Made by a program: the position numbers and the translations under genes. Positions 48,149 through 59,689 of a DNA stretch of 64,000 nucleotides are shown here, piece after piece (the first letter of the stretch is position 1; every line of letters begins with the position of its first letter). The stretch comes from Pseudisothecium myosuroides (taxonomy: Eukaryota; Streptophyta; Bryopsida; Hypnales; Lembophyllaceae), in contig OX637296.1 of NCBI GenBank assembly GCA_951799445.1, positions 5,332,001 through 5,396,000 of the forward strand, written 5' to 3'. Under the pieces are notes generated by a model, which was not told the DNA's origin, ran no database searches, and saw nothing but the letters and a program-made list of their open reading frames with translations.

Positions 48149-51100
48149 TGAAGAGGAGGTTGTAGAGGTTTCCAAGGCTCATATATTCGTATACAAGGAT
48201 CTGCTTGTCCTCGCAGAATCCCTCTAAGCGAACTTTTGGAGGCTTCCAGTATACATCACTGAAATCTGGTTCGGAAAATGAAAGGTGCATGAGAACTCAG
48301 TTTCTGAAATTGAATCACCTTCAGAGCAATTAGAGATAAGACTTCATTACCAGAATACGCAACCCCCCTGAGGTAGTTTGCAAAACTTAGCTGTGTTGTA
48401 ATTGATGTTAAAAACTGCTTTTAACAGCATTACAAGGCTTTAGTTAACGCAGTTCGGTTTCCTAAAATACTTCGAAAGTTCAATTTTTCACCAGAGCAAG
48501 TAATCGGATCAATGTGGAGAATCCACTTTGCAGGGATTGAACTCAAAAAATCAAATACAGACGCATGCAGTCGATTGGACTCAATATTGTGTCAGCGGCT
48601 TACTTGGCTTCTCAGGGTCAAAGGGGTTACTTTCATCTTCAAGCTGCTTGTGCCTCTTTTTGCATTTTCGAATCAACAACAGACCAATAAGGAAAACTGT
48701 GGCAGCTGCAGTTACAGAGGATCCAATCACTGCTGCTGAAACCGTCTTCTTCTTTTTCTCGTCAGATGATGAAGATGTAACTGACGGAGACATCCAAGTA
48801 TCAAAAGAGAAAAATCGTTTATCGACGGTTGAAGCATGGATGAACTTGGAATAGATCAGATTGAGTTACTGAAAATCATAGCACGGCGTAGAACTCTACC
48901 TTAGTTTGTGGCAGATGCTTGTTGACTTGTCAGATAACGTTTGGACATGGTGGACATGTGCCTGTCACATAAGCACAGTCCATTCTATTAGCTGCACGAC
49001 CTCTTTCCTTACAGCAAGTCTGAGGTTCGGTGAATTCACATAAGTTAGTCCAACAACAAATCTTTCGAGGTATTCGGGACTGAAGAGCAAATGCTTTACC
49101 GGTGGCAGTCATCTGTTGAAATTGTCCACACGTGAATTTTCTTGAACACACGTCATACTGCTTCAAATTCGACGTCTGAAAGCAATTGTTGGGTACCCTG
49201 CACTACACCACCTACGAAACTAATAAAAACGGGGGTCTCAATCACAACCAAATGTATGTTTTTCCAGGCAGCCTGATCCTAAAACTGTTCACTCTATGGT
49301 CTTAGTTGCCCGATTCGTGAAGGCAAGAGGAAGCTTACGAGATATTATTCAGGGTAGGCTCAGGTCCTGCGAGGTAATTACAGTCCAAAATCCTGCATAT
49401 GAACCATCCAGAAATCACAGCTTATGAACTAATATACATGATCAGACACCTCTTTGGAGGCTTAAATCATTTAGGTCTAGTTTTTAAGAGCCCTGTGCAC
49501 TTGGATATCAGAATTTTGGCGCTCTGAAACACGCCATTTGAACAGATATGACCACTGGTGAAAACGCACTGGAATGAATTAGTCTTCCTTCCCTCTTCCG
49601 GCTCTAGGCTCTCTCGCTTACAGTGCATTACCTAGAAATTTCATGTGCTGCTTGTTGTGCATTTTATCATGTCTGCTCAGAATAGGATTCCAGAACTTCA
49701 GATGTGCTTTCAGTGGCATTAGAAAAACTCACAGAATTCGAGGTTTTGTCGAAACGTTTGGGAACAGTCCCTACAGGAGGTTACTATCGAAGATACCTGC
49801 CATGAAAAAGATGGAACAACAGCACTCCGAAATCGTCATGACAAATGTCATAGCAGGAAATCTCTGGTGTTTGAAGAGCAGCCGGACTATTAACATGAGC
49901 AAGGGAAGTTGCAATGGCATACAACATTAAGGCCTTAACTCCAACCTCACCTGTATGCCAATACGACACAGCAGTAATTTGGGTAACGTGGCAAAGGAAG
50001 AGAAATTTCAGGTAATGCATTACCTATTAACAAGAATCAATGTTTCAAACTGACTCAAATGAATACACTAAGTACAAGAAGGAGCTCCTCACACTGAATC
50101 TAAGGTAGGATGTTCCAGTATATATCCATTGTCCAAATTCGTCATACTTTGATCTAGCCTCCTGCGAGAAACATCTTCTCATTTAGGTACAATCTCAAGA
50201 GGCCTCATGCACACACAAGCTTCCAACGTTGTAAACTTTGTTGTCAAAAATTCAAATACCAGAGATTTTCTGCTATGATAGCAAGGTATGACATGATACT
50301 ATTAAAATTAAATGAAAGACACAACAAGGTTAGACAGAAAGCCAGATATTTTCCATCTAGGATTCAGAAATTCTGAAATTAGACACACATGTTTTGCATG
50401 AATTTGAAATTTCCAAATTCGGGAGGTAAACCGCCCCGAAGTCCAGAATTGTGTAAGTTTCTGCAATTGCCCAAGAGCATTTTAACTGAGCATGCATAAA
50501 TTGGAGTATAATGGAGAAATGCTGGTAAGATGCTCTATGCAGACATAGGAAAGAGTCCGATTGGACAAGTTTCACATTCTGGTGCACTAGATTAGCAAGT
50601 TCCTTAGGCGCCATGGAGTTGTTCCCCAAGTACCTGCGGCTCAATTGAAGATCAACTATTAGATTCCAAATGCATAAATTCACGATCATTGCTGGAAATT
50701 CAACTTTAAACTAACAAAAATAAATAAATGTTGAGTAGTCCACAAAGGGTGGCCTTGAGTTTGGAAACTTCCACTGGAAATTGACCTATGAATCCAGCGT
50801 GATCCAATTTTCTGTTAACCACGCACGTTGGTCCCTCAATCACCCCAGCTGTGAGATACAGCATGTCAACCAAGTCGACTTAAAATTGTGCAAGGCTCAC
50901 AAAAAGGTTCTTGCTTAAACCTCAACAAAAAAGTCCAAATACCAATTGAACAACATATTAAATCGATACAATTGACATCCACGGTCATAGTCGTTAAAAT
51001 GTCGGATTTCATAATCGTCAATTTCGTTAAATTGGCACGATTATTCCGCCAAAATTTGTGACATACAACTAAACAAAGCTCTAAAAATTAGGAGTCAGAA

Positions 51101-51483
51101 GTATGATTGATTTACGTTTCAGGCAGCGCACTCTGGAAAGTGCCAAAGTAGTGGAATACCGCCAAATTAACGAAATTGAAGTTCGTAGCTCCAAAAATGT
51201 GACATTCAAGTACACAGAACTCTGAATGAGGTGATGCATTGCTGCAGATGGCAATTCGGAGTCCAAGTCTGTGGGGAAGGAGGAAAGCCGAATTAGAAGG
51301 GAAGCTCATTGTTCTGAAAACCTGAAACCTGAAATTGTTAATAATAAATCATAATCTTACGTCAAATGAAAATGGCAGATGATACCAATGGAGAGGGGAA
51401 AAGTTCATACCTTGAGGAGTAGCAATGGAGAGGGGAAAAACACAGGACAACATGATTGTTGAAGCCACGGCTGCACCCACCAT
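48149..51483 (-). pseudogene. truncated leucine-rich-repeat receptor kinase gene
   Basis: Exon 1 (51483-51411) encodes a signal-peptide-like start, MVGAAVASTIMLSCVFPLS, and ends at a clean GTATG donor. LRR-like exons follow on the minus strand: LDHAGFIGQFPVEVSKLK (from about 50805), RYLGNNSMAPKELANL (from about 50633) and GLRGGLPPEFGNFKFMQN (from about 50455). A Cys-rich stretch lies at 49166-48930. A membrane span with basic stop-transfer (VTAAATVFLIGLLLIRKCKK) is at about 48730-48650. The last block, VRLEGFCEDKQILVYEYMSL (about 48235-48170), is the kinase hinge and ends at a GTACGT donor at 48148. The Gly loop, HRD and DFG regions were not found, and repeats replace the 3' part. Exons between blocks are unclear, so I call it a relic. 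Confidence 0.6.
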
Positions 51484-51499
51484 GTCTTTAGCATTTAAC

Positions 51500-52680
51500 C
51501 TGAAATCCAACAATCTCCAGTGAATTCATCAGGTTACCAAGAAATCTGTTGCCGGTTGTTTCGATGGATTGCTTCCTAGGGAGAAGAGTGTCTGCCGAAG
51601 ATATACTTTGCTTATTGCAACAGAGCTGGCCTAACACGAGAGTCGACAGAATTCAAATTAAATTGAAGAACAAGGTATGGAAGTGCAAAGCCATCGTTAC
51701 AAATTAGAACTCATTCCAAGGTAAAGCAAGTTTACGGTAATTCTATTGTCAGCTTAATCCGTGTACAGAATTCATAAGTCATAACCCTGACCAAGTGAAA
51801 GCTCTGGAGAGCCGAGTACTCTTCAATACATCACCGTTTTCTCATGTCCACTCAGCTGCCAATATTGTCACCTTGTATTCCTTCTTCTGTAATCCTTATT
51901 CATAATCCTAACAATACAAATTTTCAAATGTATAAAAAACAAGGACAATTGCATCAATTTTTTAATAAATATTTTCTTTTGAGAAGTTCTTGGCAGTTGG
52001 CACTGCATAAAATTTGTTGGGGACTTCTGCCCCTCCCCTACTTAATAATGACAAAAAAGTGAACATTATTTCAAAGTTTCCATCCACATCAAAATCTCTG
52101 ATTCGAGCAACTTGCTATCAAATGAATATCATATTTCATTCCACAATCTTCCTGACTTGCAGGTTAACTTACATGACCGAACAAATGCCGAAAATCATTC
52201 ACGGAACTGAAAATCAACGAAAAACTAGCACAACTGGAACTGGCCAAATACGCACTCAAGCAGAACAAGTTTGAGACTTTGGAAAAATGTGTGCACAACT
52301 AATTCACTTCACCTTCGAATTGGGTTACAAAAACTCCTCACTAGTATGCGCATACTGTAGCACAGCGCACACACAGAACTCAGACTTCAACTCAAAAATG
52401 CACAAGACACGATTTTAATGAACTGACATGAGAATTGTGAACCTGATACGTACTTCATTAAATGTTGCACAGCTATGGCCAAATGAATCAAAGCCTCCCA
52501 GCGATCCTGAGGGCAATTAATGTTCCTATCCATCGGAAGAATCAGAAGTCACAATTGAAGGGACCTCCGTCTTCAGTTGCAATTGTTTAGAAAAGAATGT
52601 TCATACTGACTAGCTGCCGCTGTACATGATGTTTCCTCAGACTCTGATAATTCAATCCAGATGATCAACTATTGATCGAT
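51500..52680. other. spacer between receptor-kinase relic and germin gene
   Basis: Base composition is less AT-extreme than in the transposon tracts, so this is probably single-copy flank: the promoter side of the kinase relic and the 3' side of the germin gene. Short open frames show no domains. Confidence 0.45.
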
Positions 52681-53346
52681 TTACATGCGGAACTCCTTCT
52701 GGATCAGGTCCACCGTCTGCTCGTTGATGTGGAACGCCTTCTCCAACACCTCATCCTTGATGTCCGGAGTGAACAAAGCGGGGGCAATCTGCTGCACGCC
52801 GGGGTTCTGGCTGCTCAAAGCGGCGAACGCCAACGCAGGGCCCTTGCCCACGTTCAGCTGGAAGTGCACCAGGCCCTTGGGGAACACGAACAGCTCGCCT
52901 TCCTTGAGGGTGGTGGCAAACAAGGTGTTGTTGGTGCTGACGAAGCCCACGTACAACTCGCCCTTTACCAGCAGCAGAATCTCGGTGGCTCTGGGGTGCG
53001 TGTGCGGGGCGTTGATGCCGCCCTTGGCGAAGTCGATGCGGGCCGCGGAGATGCCCAAAGTGTTCAATCCGGGGAACTGGAGCACGGAGGCGGGCGTGAC
53101 TGCGGCCTTGTTGGCGTTGTTTGTGTTTCCTGGGTTCTTCAAGCCGGCGAAAGTGAAGTCGTTCACGGAACCCTTGTCAGCGGGCGTGCAGGTAAGTCCG
53201 TTGATGGTGAGTCCGCTCTTCAAGTCGGCTACGCAGAAGTCCTGGAGCGGATCCTCGTCCGCTGCCATGGCGAGCATGGGCACCAGCGCCACGCTCATCA
53301 GCACGGCCACGGTCACCCACAAGCTGCGTCGGGTCATGATGCCCAT
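52681..53346 (-). CDS. germin-like protein (secreted cupin)
   Basis: An intronless frame of 221 residues, the usual length of plant germin-like proteins. Residues 1-28 form a signal peptide (basic MTRR, hydrophobic core, AMA cleavage), so the product should reach the apoplast or cell wall. Cys38 and Cys53 are the conserved N-terminal disulfide pair. Germin box 1 is GGINAPHTHPRATE (metal ligands His115, His117, Glu122); box 2 is GELFVFPKGLVHFQLN (His161). An N-glycosylation site lies at Asn139. Members bind manganese, form oligomers and may act as superoxide dismutase or oxalate oxidase; which activity applies here cannot be read off. Coding GC is far above the surroundings. MGIM offers a second start at Met4. 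A TATA box lies about 205 bp upstream. Confidence 0.96.
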   Translation of the reverse strand: MGIMTRRSLWVTVAVLMSVALVPMLAMAADEDPLQDFCVADLKSGLTINGLTCTPADKGSVNDFTFAGLKNPGNTNNANKAAVTPASVLQFPGLNTLGISAARIDFAKGGINAPHTHPRATEILLLVKGELYVGFVSTNNTLFATTLKEGELFVFPKGLVHFQLNVGKGPALAFAALSSQNPGVQQIAPALFTPDIKDEVLEKAFHINEQTVDLIQKEFRM

Positions 53347-53551
53347 GTCTGTGGATCGATATGAGCCGGCTCTACCTGGTGGAGAATTTAATCCTGATCT
53401 GTACGGTCAGTTCTGGAGAAGTTCAGCTAGCTAGCTAGAACGTCGAGCTCTGTCAGTTGCAAGAGATGTACGGAGCAGTGTCTTCTGGAGATGGTTGTGA
53501 ACTATTGGAATAATGGTTGCTGCTGTTACAATTGCTTGGGCTGCTGGGGGG

Positions 53552-53558
53552 TTATATA
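53552..53558 (-). promoter_or_regulatory. TATA box of the germin-like gene
   Basis: TATATAA on the minus strand, followed by CCCCCC, about 205 bp upstream of the start codon. This implies a leader of roughly 170 bases. Position and sequence are typical, but the transcription start is not shown. Confidence 0.6.
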
Positions 53559-53785
53559 CATCTCGAGGGCATCAGCGGTGAACCGCGTTCTCCACTTGAG
53601 ACGCGGGGTGACTGGAAGGAAAACTCTGAGGAAGCAGCAGGGCCGGGCCTTTGGGATTCTGGAGAGTACGGAAAGACCGGGTCAGTGCAAATCCAAGTGA
53701 GGACCCCCGAGGCCCCGACGAGTGAGGTGCACAGTCAAGTGTGATGCAAGTGAAGAGAGCGTTCGCTTTTCACGGGCAGAGAGAA

Positions 53786-53930
53786 CTCGTATTCACTGAA
53801 TTGACTACCGGTAGCTAGCTTCCCTCTATTTACCTAGTTTTAATGAAATTGGCCATGTTTGCTCTTTACTGGCAATGAAAGGAAACTCGTATTCAATTGA
53901 CCTAGCCAACTTCCCTCAACCTACCACAAA
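53786..53930. repeat. short duplicated block upstream of the germin gene
   Basis: AACTCGTATTCA, TTGAC and, after a gap, AGCTTCCCTC at 53786-53830 recur as AACTCGTATTCAATTGACC and CAACTTCCCTC at 53885-53920. The two copies are about 98 bp apart and lie about 450-580 bp upstream of the start codon. Confidence 0.5.
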
Positions 53931-54314
53931 ATAGTTAACTACACCTAAAATCACACGAATAAGCTCTGTGGCATGACTACTATGCTTTAGAAAATGAACA
54001 AATTTTTTTGTATATAGGTGAAGGACTATGAGTTGAAATGCAAGTGGTTTCATAATTTTTCAATGCATTGTGAATTAGTTACAAATTTTCAAAGATGCAA
54101 GATGTATGGTGCTAAAAGTGTCATGTAGGTGATGCCAAAATTCATTAGATGCACATGAAGAAATGACACTAGTAATATCATAACATATTATAAAGAAGAA
54201 ATTAAAACAAAAGAAAGTGTGTCCAAAATCCACCACTTGAGTAAGTTGCCACCTTTGCAATATTATAAAGAGAGATGCATACTACTCACTATTTTGTGGC
54301 ATTAATTATTCTAA

Positions 54315-55699
54315 CTCCTCAATACCTAAGTTCAATTTTGAGTTTTTTGGAATTTGCTCTAAATTGAACAAAAAACCTACATTTGGGTAAGTTTTATCAA
54401 TTTTTCCGAAATTATAACTGCATGAATTCAAACTAGACACGTTATAGATCACATGAGTATAGGACTAAACACAACAATATTACTTATGGATTGAAAGATT
54501 ATAATGTTTTGACCATGAAGGTGTTAAAATTGTGACAATGACTTATAGTCTTTCAATCCTCATTTCACATGTCAAATCTAAGAAAATGGTAATGAAAAGA
54601 GTGATTGCATGAAACACTTGTACTATTTGTTGCGCTTTGCAACAGTACTCATGATTTTTTCTGGAGTACTTTAAAATTAGAAAATCATTTTTTTTTAAAT
54701 AAAAAAATATGGCCAATGTATGCACCTTTAAGATGAAGGAAACCTCCAAAGGAAATTCGTTAAAAAATCTCTAAGTAGGAGAACTAGAAAAGTGCCAAAT
54801 CTCACAAAATACATATTTTGATGTTTTAATTAGTAGAAAATAGAAAAAAAACTTAAATAAAAAAAATAAAAATTGGCCATTTGTGGCAACTCTATGGAGG
54901 TGGGCAGATGGCCATTTACCAAAAAAACTTCCAAAATAAATTTTTATGTTTCAAAATGCAAGTAGAAAGGGGCTCATTTGTGGACTTCTACACCACATAA
55001 AATTAAGTATTTTTAGAATTCCTTTGGACAATAGCTACAAGTCTATTAGAAGAACATTTTTACCAAATTTTAGCTCCAAATTCGTTTTTGTGGGTAATAA
55101 ATAGTACTAAAAACCTAGAAATTGGCATTTGTCACATAATTTTGGGGGCTATTATTAAATAGTAAAAAAAAATTCCAAAATTCCAAAAAAATAGAGAAGG
55201 TATATAATAGTCATAAGTACTTTGTGTGTGAATTTTGAATCATTTGGAGTCAGAACCCAATAATTATGGCCAAAAAACTAATCAACACGTGACGTGTGAC
55301 AGAAAATAGTACAAGTGTTCATGCAATCACCAAAAAAGAAAATGAGGTTAAAGAGCATAACATGTATAACACCAATCAATTTAAAACTTCTCAAAATCTA
55401 CTTTAATACTTTTTTTAATGAATTTTTAATGTGATTTTGTCTCCAACATTTATAGAATTTGAGGCTCATTTCTAAAAACTCTCAACACTATAAAATCAAG
55501 GTTTGCAATAGTCACCTAGTGTACAAAATCTTGAATAGAAAAATCATAACCATTCATTCCAAAATTGAATTTTTGATGCTCAAATTAGACAAAAAAGATT
55601 TGAAAAAATATAAACTACTAAAAATATTAATTTGACAAGGTTTTATTTAACTTCAAAGTTTTATCAACACCAAAATTTGGTGCCTTTAGCATTTAGAAG
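54315..55699. mobile_element. second CTCCTAAA-type element with a nested insert
   Basis: Matches 45167-46857 along its outer parts (ACAACAATATTACTTATGG, CACCAATCAATTTA, TTATCAACACCAAAATTTGG). The left flank is TCTAA (a degraded TTAA) and the right end TTTAGAAG is followed by TTAA at 55700-55703. The element 54599-55332 is nested in it. Non-coding. Confidence 0.55.
54599..55332. mobile_element. second copy of the GGGTGATTGC-end element
   Basis: Starts GAGTGATTGCATGAAACAC followed by TTGTACTATTTGTTGCG, as at 30053, and ends GTGTTCATGCAATCACCA. AAAA flanks both sides. The sister host element at 45.5 kb lacks this insert between ATGTCAAATCTAA and ATGAGGTTA. Length 734 bp, non-coding. Confidence 0.75.
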
Positions 55700-55744
55700 T
55701 TAAGAACAATGGGTGAATTTATGAATTGAATTGTCAAACCATAG

Positions 55745-55898
55745 ATGGACAATTTCATTAAAATGGCTATATTTTTTTTAAAATGGTTTGAAAATAGTTC
55801 CGAACGGCTGTTCTAAATCTATACTTGTCCTAGATGGTGAAAATGGCACACTGTCAAAGTGGCACTTGGAATACCACCATTTTATAGAAATTGTCCAT
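55745..55898. mobile_element. MITE with ATGGACAATTT ends, 154 bp
   Basis: The left end ATGGACAATTTCATTAAAAT and right end ATTTTATAGAAATTGTCCAT are inverted copies; interior blocks (CCTAGATGGTGAAAATGGCA) match the copy at 47126-47591. Flanking duplication (ATA) is weak. Confidence 0.65.
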
Positions 55899-56099
55899 AT
55901 ATAGTCAATTTTTTATAGACTTATCAATATTTGGATGGAAGTTATAAATAGTAGAATATTTTTTGGATATACTTTACACATACAGGTTATTCTATACATC
56001 CATTTTTCCTTACTTCCATGCATTCCAAGGTGCAAGTTGTTGTTTCTGATGAAAAATTGGAAAAAAATAGGCAAAGTAAATCCTTGCATTGTCCTTTAA

Positions 56100-56917
56100 C
56101 CTCTAAAGTCCCAATGCCAGTTTTTTGGTCAAAAACCACTCAAAACTGCCATTGTTGTTGCATTCATCCAAGGAACTCAAGCCAAAAAGACATTTTTTTT
56201 AAGAATCTAACTATAAGATCTAGCACTTCACTTGAATGAGATCATGTGGTAAAATAATCATCAAATTTGACCATACGGATTGGAAGATATTAGCATTCAA
56301 AGTTGGACAAAAAGTTTCTTTTCAAAAATATGCTTAGATTGCCCAAAAAACAAGATTGTCCATAACTTTCTCATCACTTGTCCAAATAGAATGAATCAAA
56401 GTTTTACATGTAGACAAAAATGTAATATATAAGAAAAAAAGTTTTAAAAAAAATATTTTGACTTTTTGATATTTTTTTCGGGCTACTTGCCAACCTCCAT
56501 TTTTGGCTTTTTGTGCCATAACTTTTGCTTCCAGCTCGGATTGAAATAATATTTATATTCCCAAGAAGCTTATGTGTTTTTTAACCTTTACAAAAAGTTT
56601 TTGAAAATTACAATGAATATTGAGACCGTATGAGCCAATTTGAAGTTGCATTTGGGCCCCCGTAAGGCCAATGCACTACAAGAGAAAGGGGTGTTTTAAG
56701 TGAGTTTTTAAGTATAGTCCTAGACACATGATTTTAAGTCATGACCTTTAAGGCGATTTTTAGCAAAATTTTACTTAAAATACATGTGTTTTAAGTAAAA
56801 TTTTGCTGAAAATCGCCTTAAAGGTCATTACTTAAAATCATGTATCTAGGACTATACTTAAAAACTCACTTAAAATACCCCTTTCTCTTGTAGTGATGGG
56901 ACTTTACTCTTTAGGAG
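56100..56917. mobile_element. TTAA-flanked element carrying a nested CACTA MITE
   Basis: TTAA at 56096-56099 is followed by CTCTAAAGTCCCAATGCC; the right end CTTTAGGAG is followed by TTAA at 56918-56921. Its orientation is opposite to the copies at 24.6, 37.1 and 44.1 kb. The 222-bp MITE at 56674-56895 is inserted near its right end. Confidence 0.8.
56674..56895. mobile_element. CACTA-type foldback MITE, 222 bp, intact
   Basis: Starts CACTACAAGAGAAAGGGG and ends CCCCTTTCTCTTGTAGTG; the halves pair along their whole length. ATG flanks both sides (56671-56673 and 56896-56898). Its centre (TTTACTTAAAATACATG) is the unfilled form of the site that holds the 1808-bp insert in the copy at 15786-17820. 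Confidence 0.93.
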
Positions 56918-56929
56918 TTAATTTTCATC

Positions 56930-57880
56930 TCGACAATAGATGTAACAATTTGTTACTTACTTCTACTAATCAAATTTGAAGAATTTAAATTCATATTTGG
57001 CATGAGAGACCCAAAATTTGCTAGGTGTTGCAAAGAAATACAAAATGAGTCAACAACAAAATGGAGGTCAAATTTTACACTTATTCCTTGGTGGAAGAAT
57101 ATCGCGTAGTTAACTTTTGGCTCTTTCAAAGAAATAAAATCAACTTTATTGCTTTTGGTTGCAAAAAAATTCATACTATTTTTTGTCACTTGTAGAATGA
57201 AGTTGAAGCTTTTTGTCATAATTTTTGTTTTACAATCCCAAATTACTCAAGATTTAAAGGAATGACACTCACAACTATTTTACATCTTAAAATGGGGACC
57301 ATAGTCTTAGTATGGGGGGCCGCATGATTTCAACAGGTGATGAGGGGTCTCTTGCATGATTAGGGGTCTTCTGGTTGATTTTGAAAATTATATTGAAAGT
57401 CCGCAAAATGGAATGGTTTTACTAATCTGTTTGAAATCTCCCCTATTTGAAGTCTCATTAATCTGTTTTTTATTACTTACTACTCACTTTTTATTTATTT
57501 TAAAGATCAAATATTGGACCCCATAAATCATAAGTACTATTCAAAATACAACAAAATCGGTAGGTGTTTCTTGCAATCACCCTAGAGCCATCTTCACATT
57601 ATTATAAGGAACATATGCCTTATAGCATGTGTGAATATACTTTTATAAAGTGATTCATTGTAATTTGTTTTGTGTTAGTCACTAATAAATGTTATTGAAA
57701 AGGGTCACATTTCTTTTTGCATTTTTCCTCTCCAATATGATCATTTTTTGTGCATCTCTAAACTCATATTTATTCATTTTTAACTATATAGAGTCTTTTA
57801 TTCAGTTGGTAAGTTATGTTGATGCATGACTCCAATATATCACATCTATTTTGAATGTAGGGAAAATGTGACTGTAGTTT
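56930..57880. other. AT-rich spacer with one element end
   Basis: No gene. The stretch ending at 57582 (GTGTTTCTTGCAATCACCC) is the right end of a GGGTGATTGC-type element whose left end I could not find, so probably a truncated copy. Confidence 0.45.
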
Positions 57881-58258
57881 ATGGCTGAAGCTACTTTGGA
57901 CCTCCGTCACTCCAATCACAAATTGTGCACATAAATCTAAAAAATGTAACTCTCAATCATTCAGAATATCATTTGCTCAAATCATATTTCAAAATATATA
58001 TTGGCTAAAATATGACTGGTTGTAGTCATATAATGCTTACAATTATGCCAAAAATATGACTGCATTCAATTGTAAAATTACCAATGACATCCATTTAAAC
58101 TACCACGTCAACCAAAAATATGATTAATAAGAATCATTATCCACATCAGTCGAAAATATGATTCATAAAAGTCATATTTACATTAGCAAAAAATATGACT
58201 CACTATATTCATATGCCACGTCAACCAAAATATGACTCGCCATATTTATATTCCACGT

Positions 58259-59164
58259 TGTTGTGATGTAGGCCATCTATTAGTTAAAAAGAGACATCTT
58301 ACTAAATCTAAGTGAAGTTCCAAGTTGAAAGGTGGTTAGGCTTGCTGGGTGGCTCTAAGTCTCATTAGAGGGGTAGACTCTTTGGATGGTTAACCTTATT
58401 GGGGATTAGACTCTTGAGGTTATTGGCCTTGTTAGGGGCTAGGCACTATAAGAAACCAACATTTTAGGTAACGTGCTCCAATTTCTTTAAACAGATTTTA
58501 GATGATGTCAATGTTGGCAACCCAATGTTTTTATGTCAACATTGATGTTACATTGGATGTTCTTGTTGACATAAAAACATTAAGTTGTCAGCATTGACAT
58601 CACCAAAAATCCGTTTTAAAAAATTAGGGCTCGTTACCTAAAACGCGGGTTTCTTATAATGAGGGTTGGTTGGGCATTTGTTACATTTTGTTTGCAGCCT
58701 TGAGACCTTTTGGAGGAAACTTAAAGGCTTGATTCCTTTATTGGGTTCATCTTATTCTCTCTTGTTTTTAATTCATTAGAATCATTATTTTTTTAGGGTT
58801 ATACTTTCCACTAAGTGTTGTTGTGTTTGAGTTGCTTTATTTTTTTATGTTCTTGCAAGGATTATACTTTAGAGCTTCAGAAGGTGCTGTAGGCAAACTT
58901 GAAAGGGTTTTGAGTGCTATTGCAACTTTTAGGTTTCAAGAATTCACTTCTAGGATTCAAGTCTTAGATTGTTTTTAAAGGAATTCGCTAAAGCAATAGC
59001 GTTATTGTCTAAATTGTTGGGAATTATTTACTTTTGGCATTTGTGGTTGGATTAGGTGTTGATTATAGGAATCTTTAGTCTTTTAGCAATTTTTTTCTTT
59101 TTACAAACATTTACCACAGCTAGGAGCCTTGTGCTTTTCTGGAGAGGCAACAAATCTCACAACA
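58259..59164. mobile_element. probable solo LTR with a nested MITE
   Basis: The ends TGTTGTGA and TCACAACA are perfect inverted copies of LTR type (TG...CA). Flanks are ACGT (58255-58258) and ATGT (59165-59168), a likely 4-bp duplication with one transition. The minisatellite continues on both sides. It is related to 9531-10002. Without the nested MITE it is about 685 bp. Confidence 0.65.
58444..58661. mobile_element. CACTA-type foldback MITE, 218 bp, in the LTR
   Basis: Starts CACTATAAGAAACCAAC and ends TTTCTTATAATG; arms pair across the element (GTTTTTATGTCAACATTGATG and its complement near the centre). AGG flanks both sides (58441-58443 and 58662-58664). Confidence 0.88.
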
Positions 59165-59689
59165 ATGTTAGCTGAAAATATGACTATATGGAGTTACATG
59201 CCACGTAGAGTTGTTTTTTCTTTTGACTAGGCAAGTCAAGCCTGAAGAAAAAGTCAAGCCTCCCAAGGATAGTCAACGTATATGCCACATTGGCAAAATA
59301 TAGCTAATTATATCCCCTGACAAATATGATTGCAAATATGACTCATATCCAAAGCAACTAGTAGGTAATGACCAGCGTTTTTAAAATTGGCTAAATTTTG
59401 CTCGGTTGCTACTTAAAATTTCATGACCTTAGTGTAAATTTTAAAAAAATCTTCCAAAAATGAACATTTGGCTAAAAATCCTAAACTTGTTTTGAGATCA
59501 CTGGTAATGACCGGACCCAATTATATTGCGCATCATCTATAGTGATTTTTGTATGAGTCATATTTTGAAGTTTTACAACTAACTATAGTCATATTTTGCA
59601 GTCATAAAACACCCATTTGGTATTAGAGCTCTAAAATGTAGTTGCCCTATTGTATAATTAACAAGACCTAGTAGGTAAAAAATTCAAAT

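Larger units (their letters stand above)
57890..59350. repeat. degenerate AAAATATGACT minisatellite, split by an LTR
   Basis: Units with AAAATATGACT, its complement AGTCATATTT and CCACGTCAACCAAAATATGA recur from about 57890 to 58258 and again from 59165 to about 59350, on both sides of the 58259-59164 insertion. The units are irregular, roughly 45-60 bp, and many can pair with each other. Confidence 0.6.

Noticed and set aside
52672..53434. Two long plus-strand open frames (230 and 249 codons) opposite the germin-like gene
   Set aside because: They lie antisense to a clear germin-like coding sequence and arise from its GC-rich codon pattern; neither has a recognisable domain.
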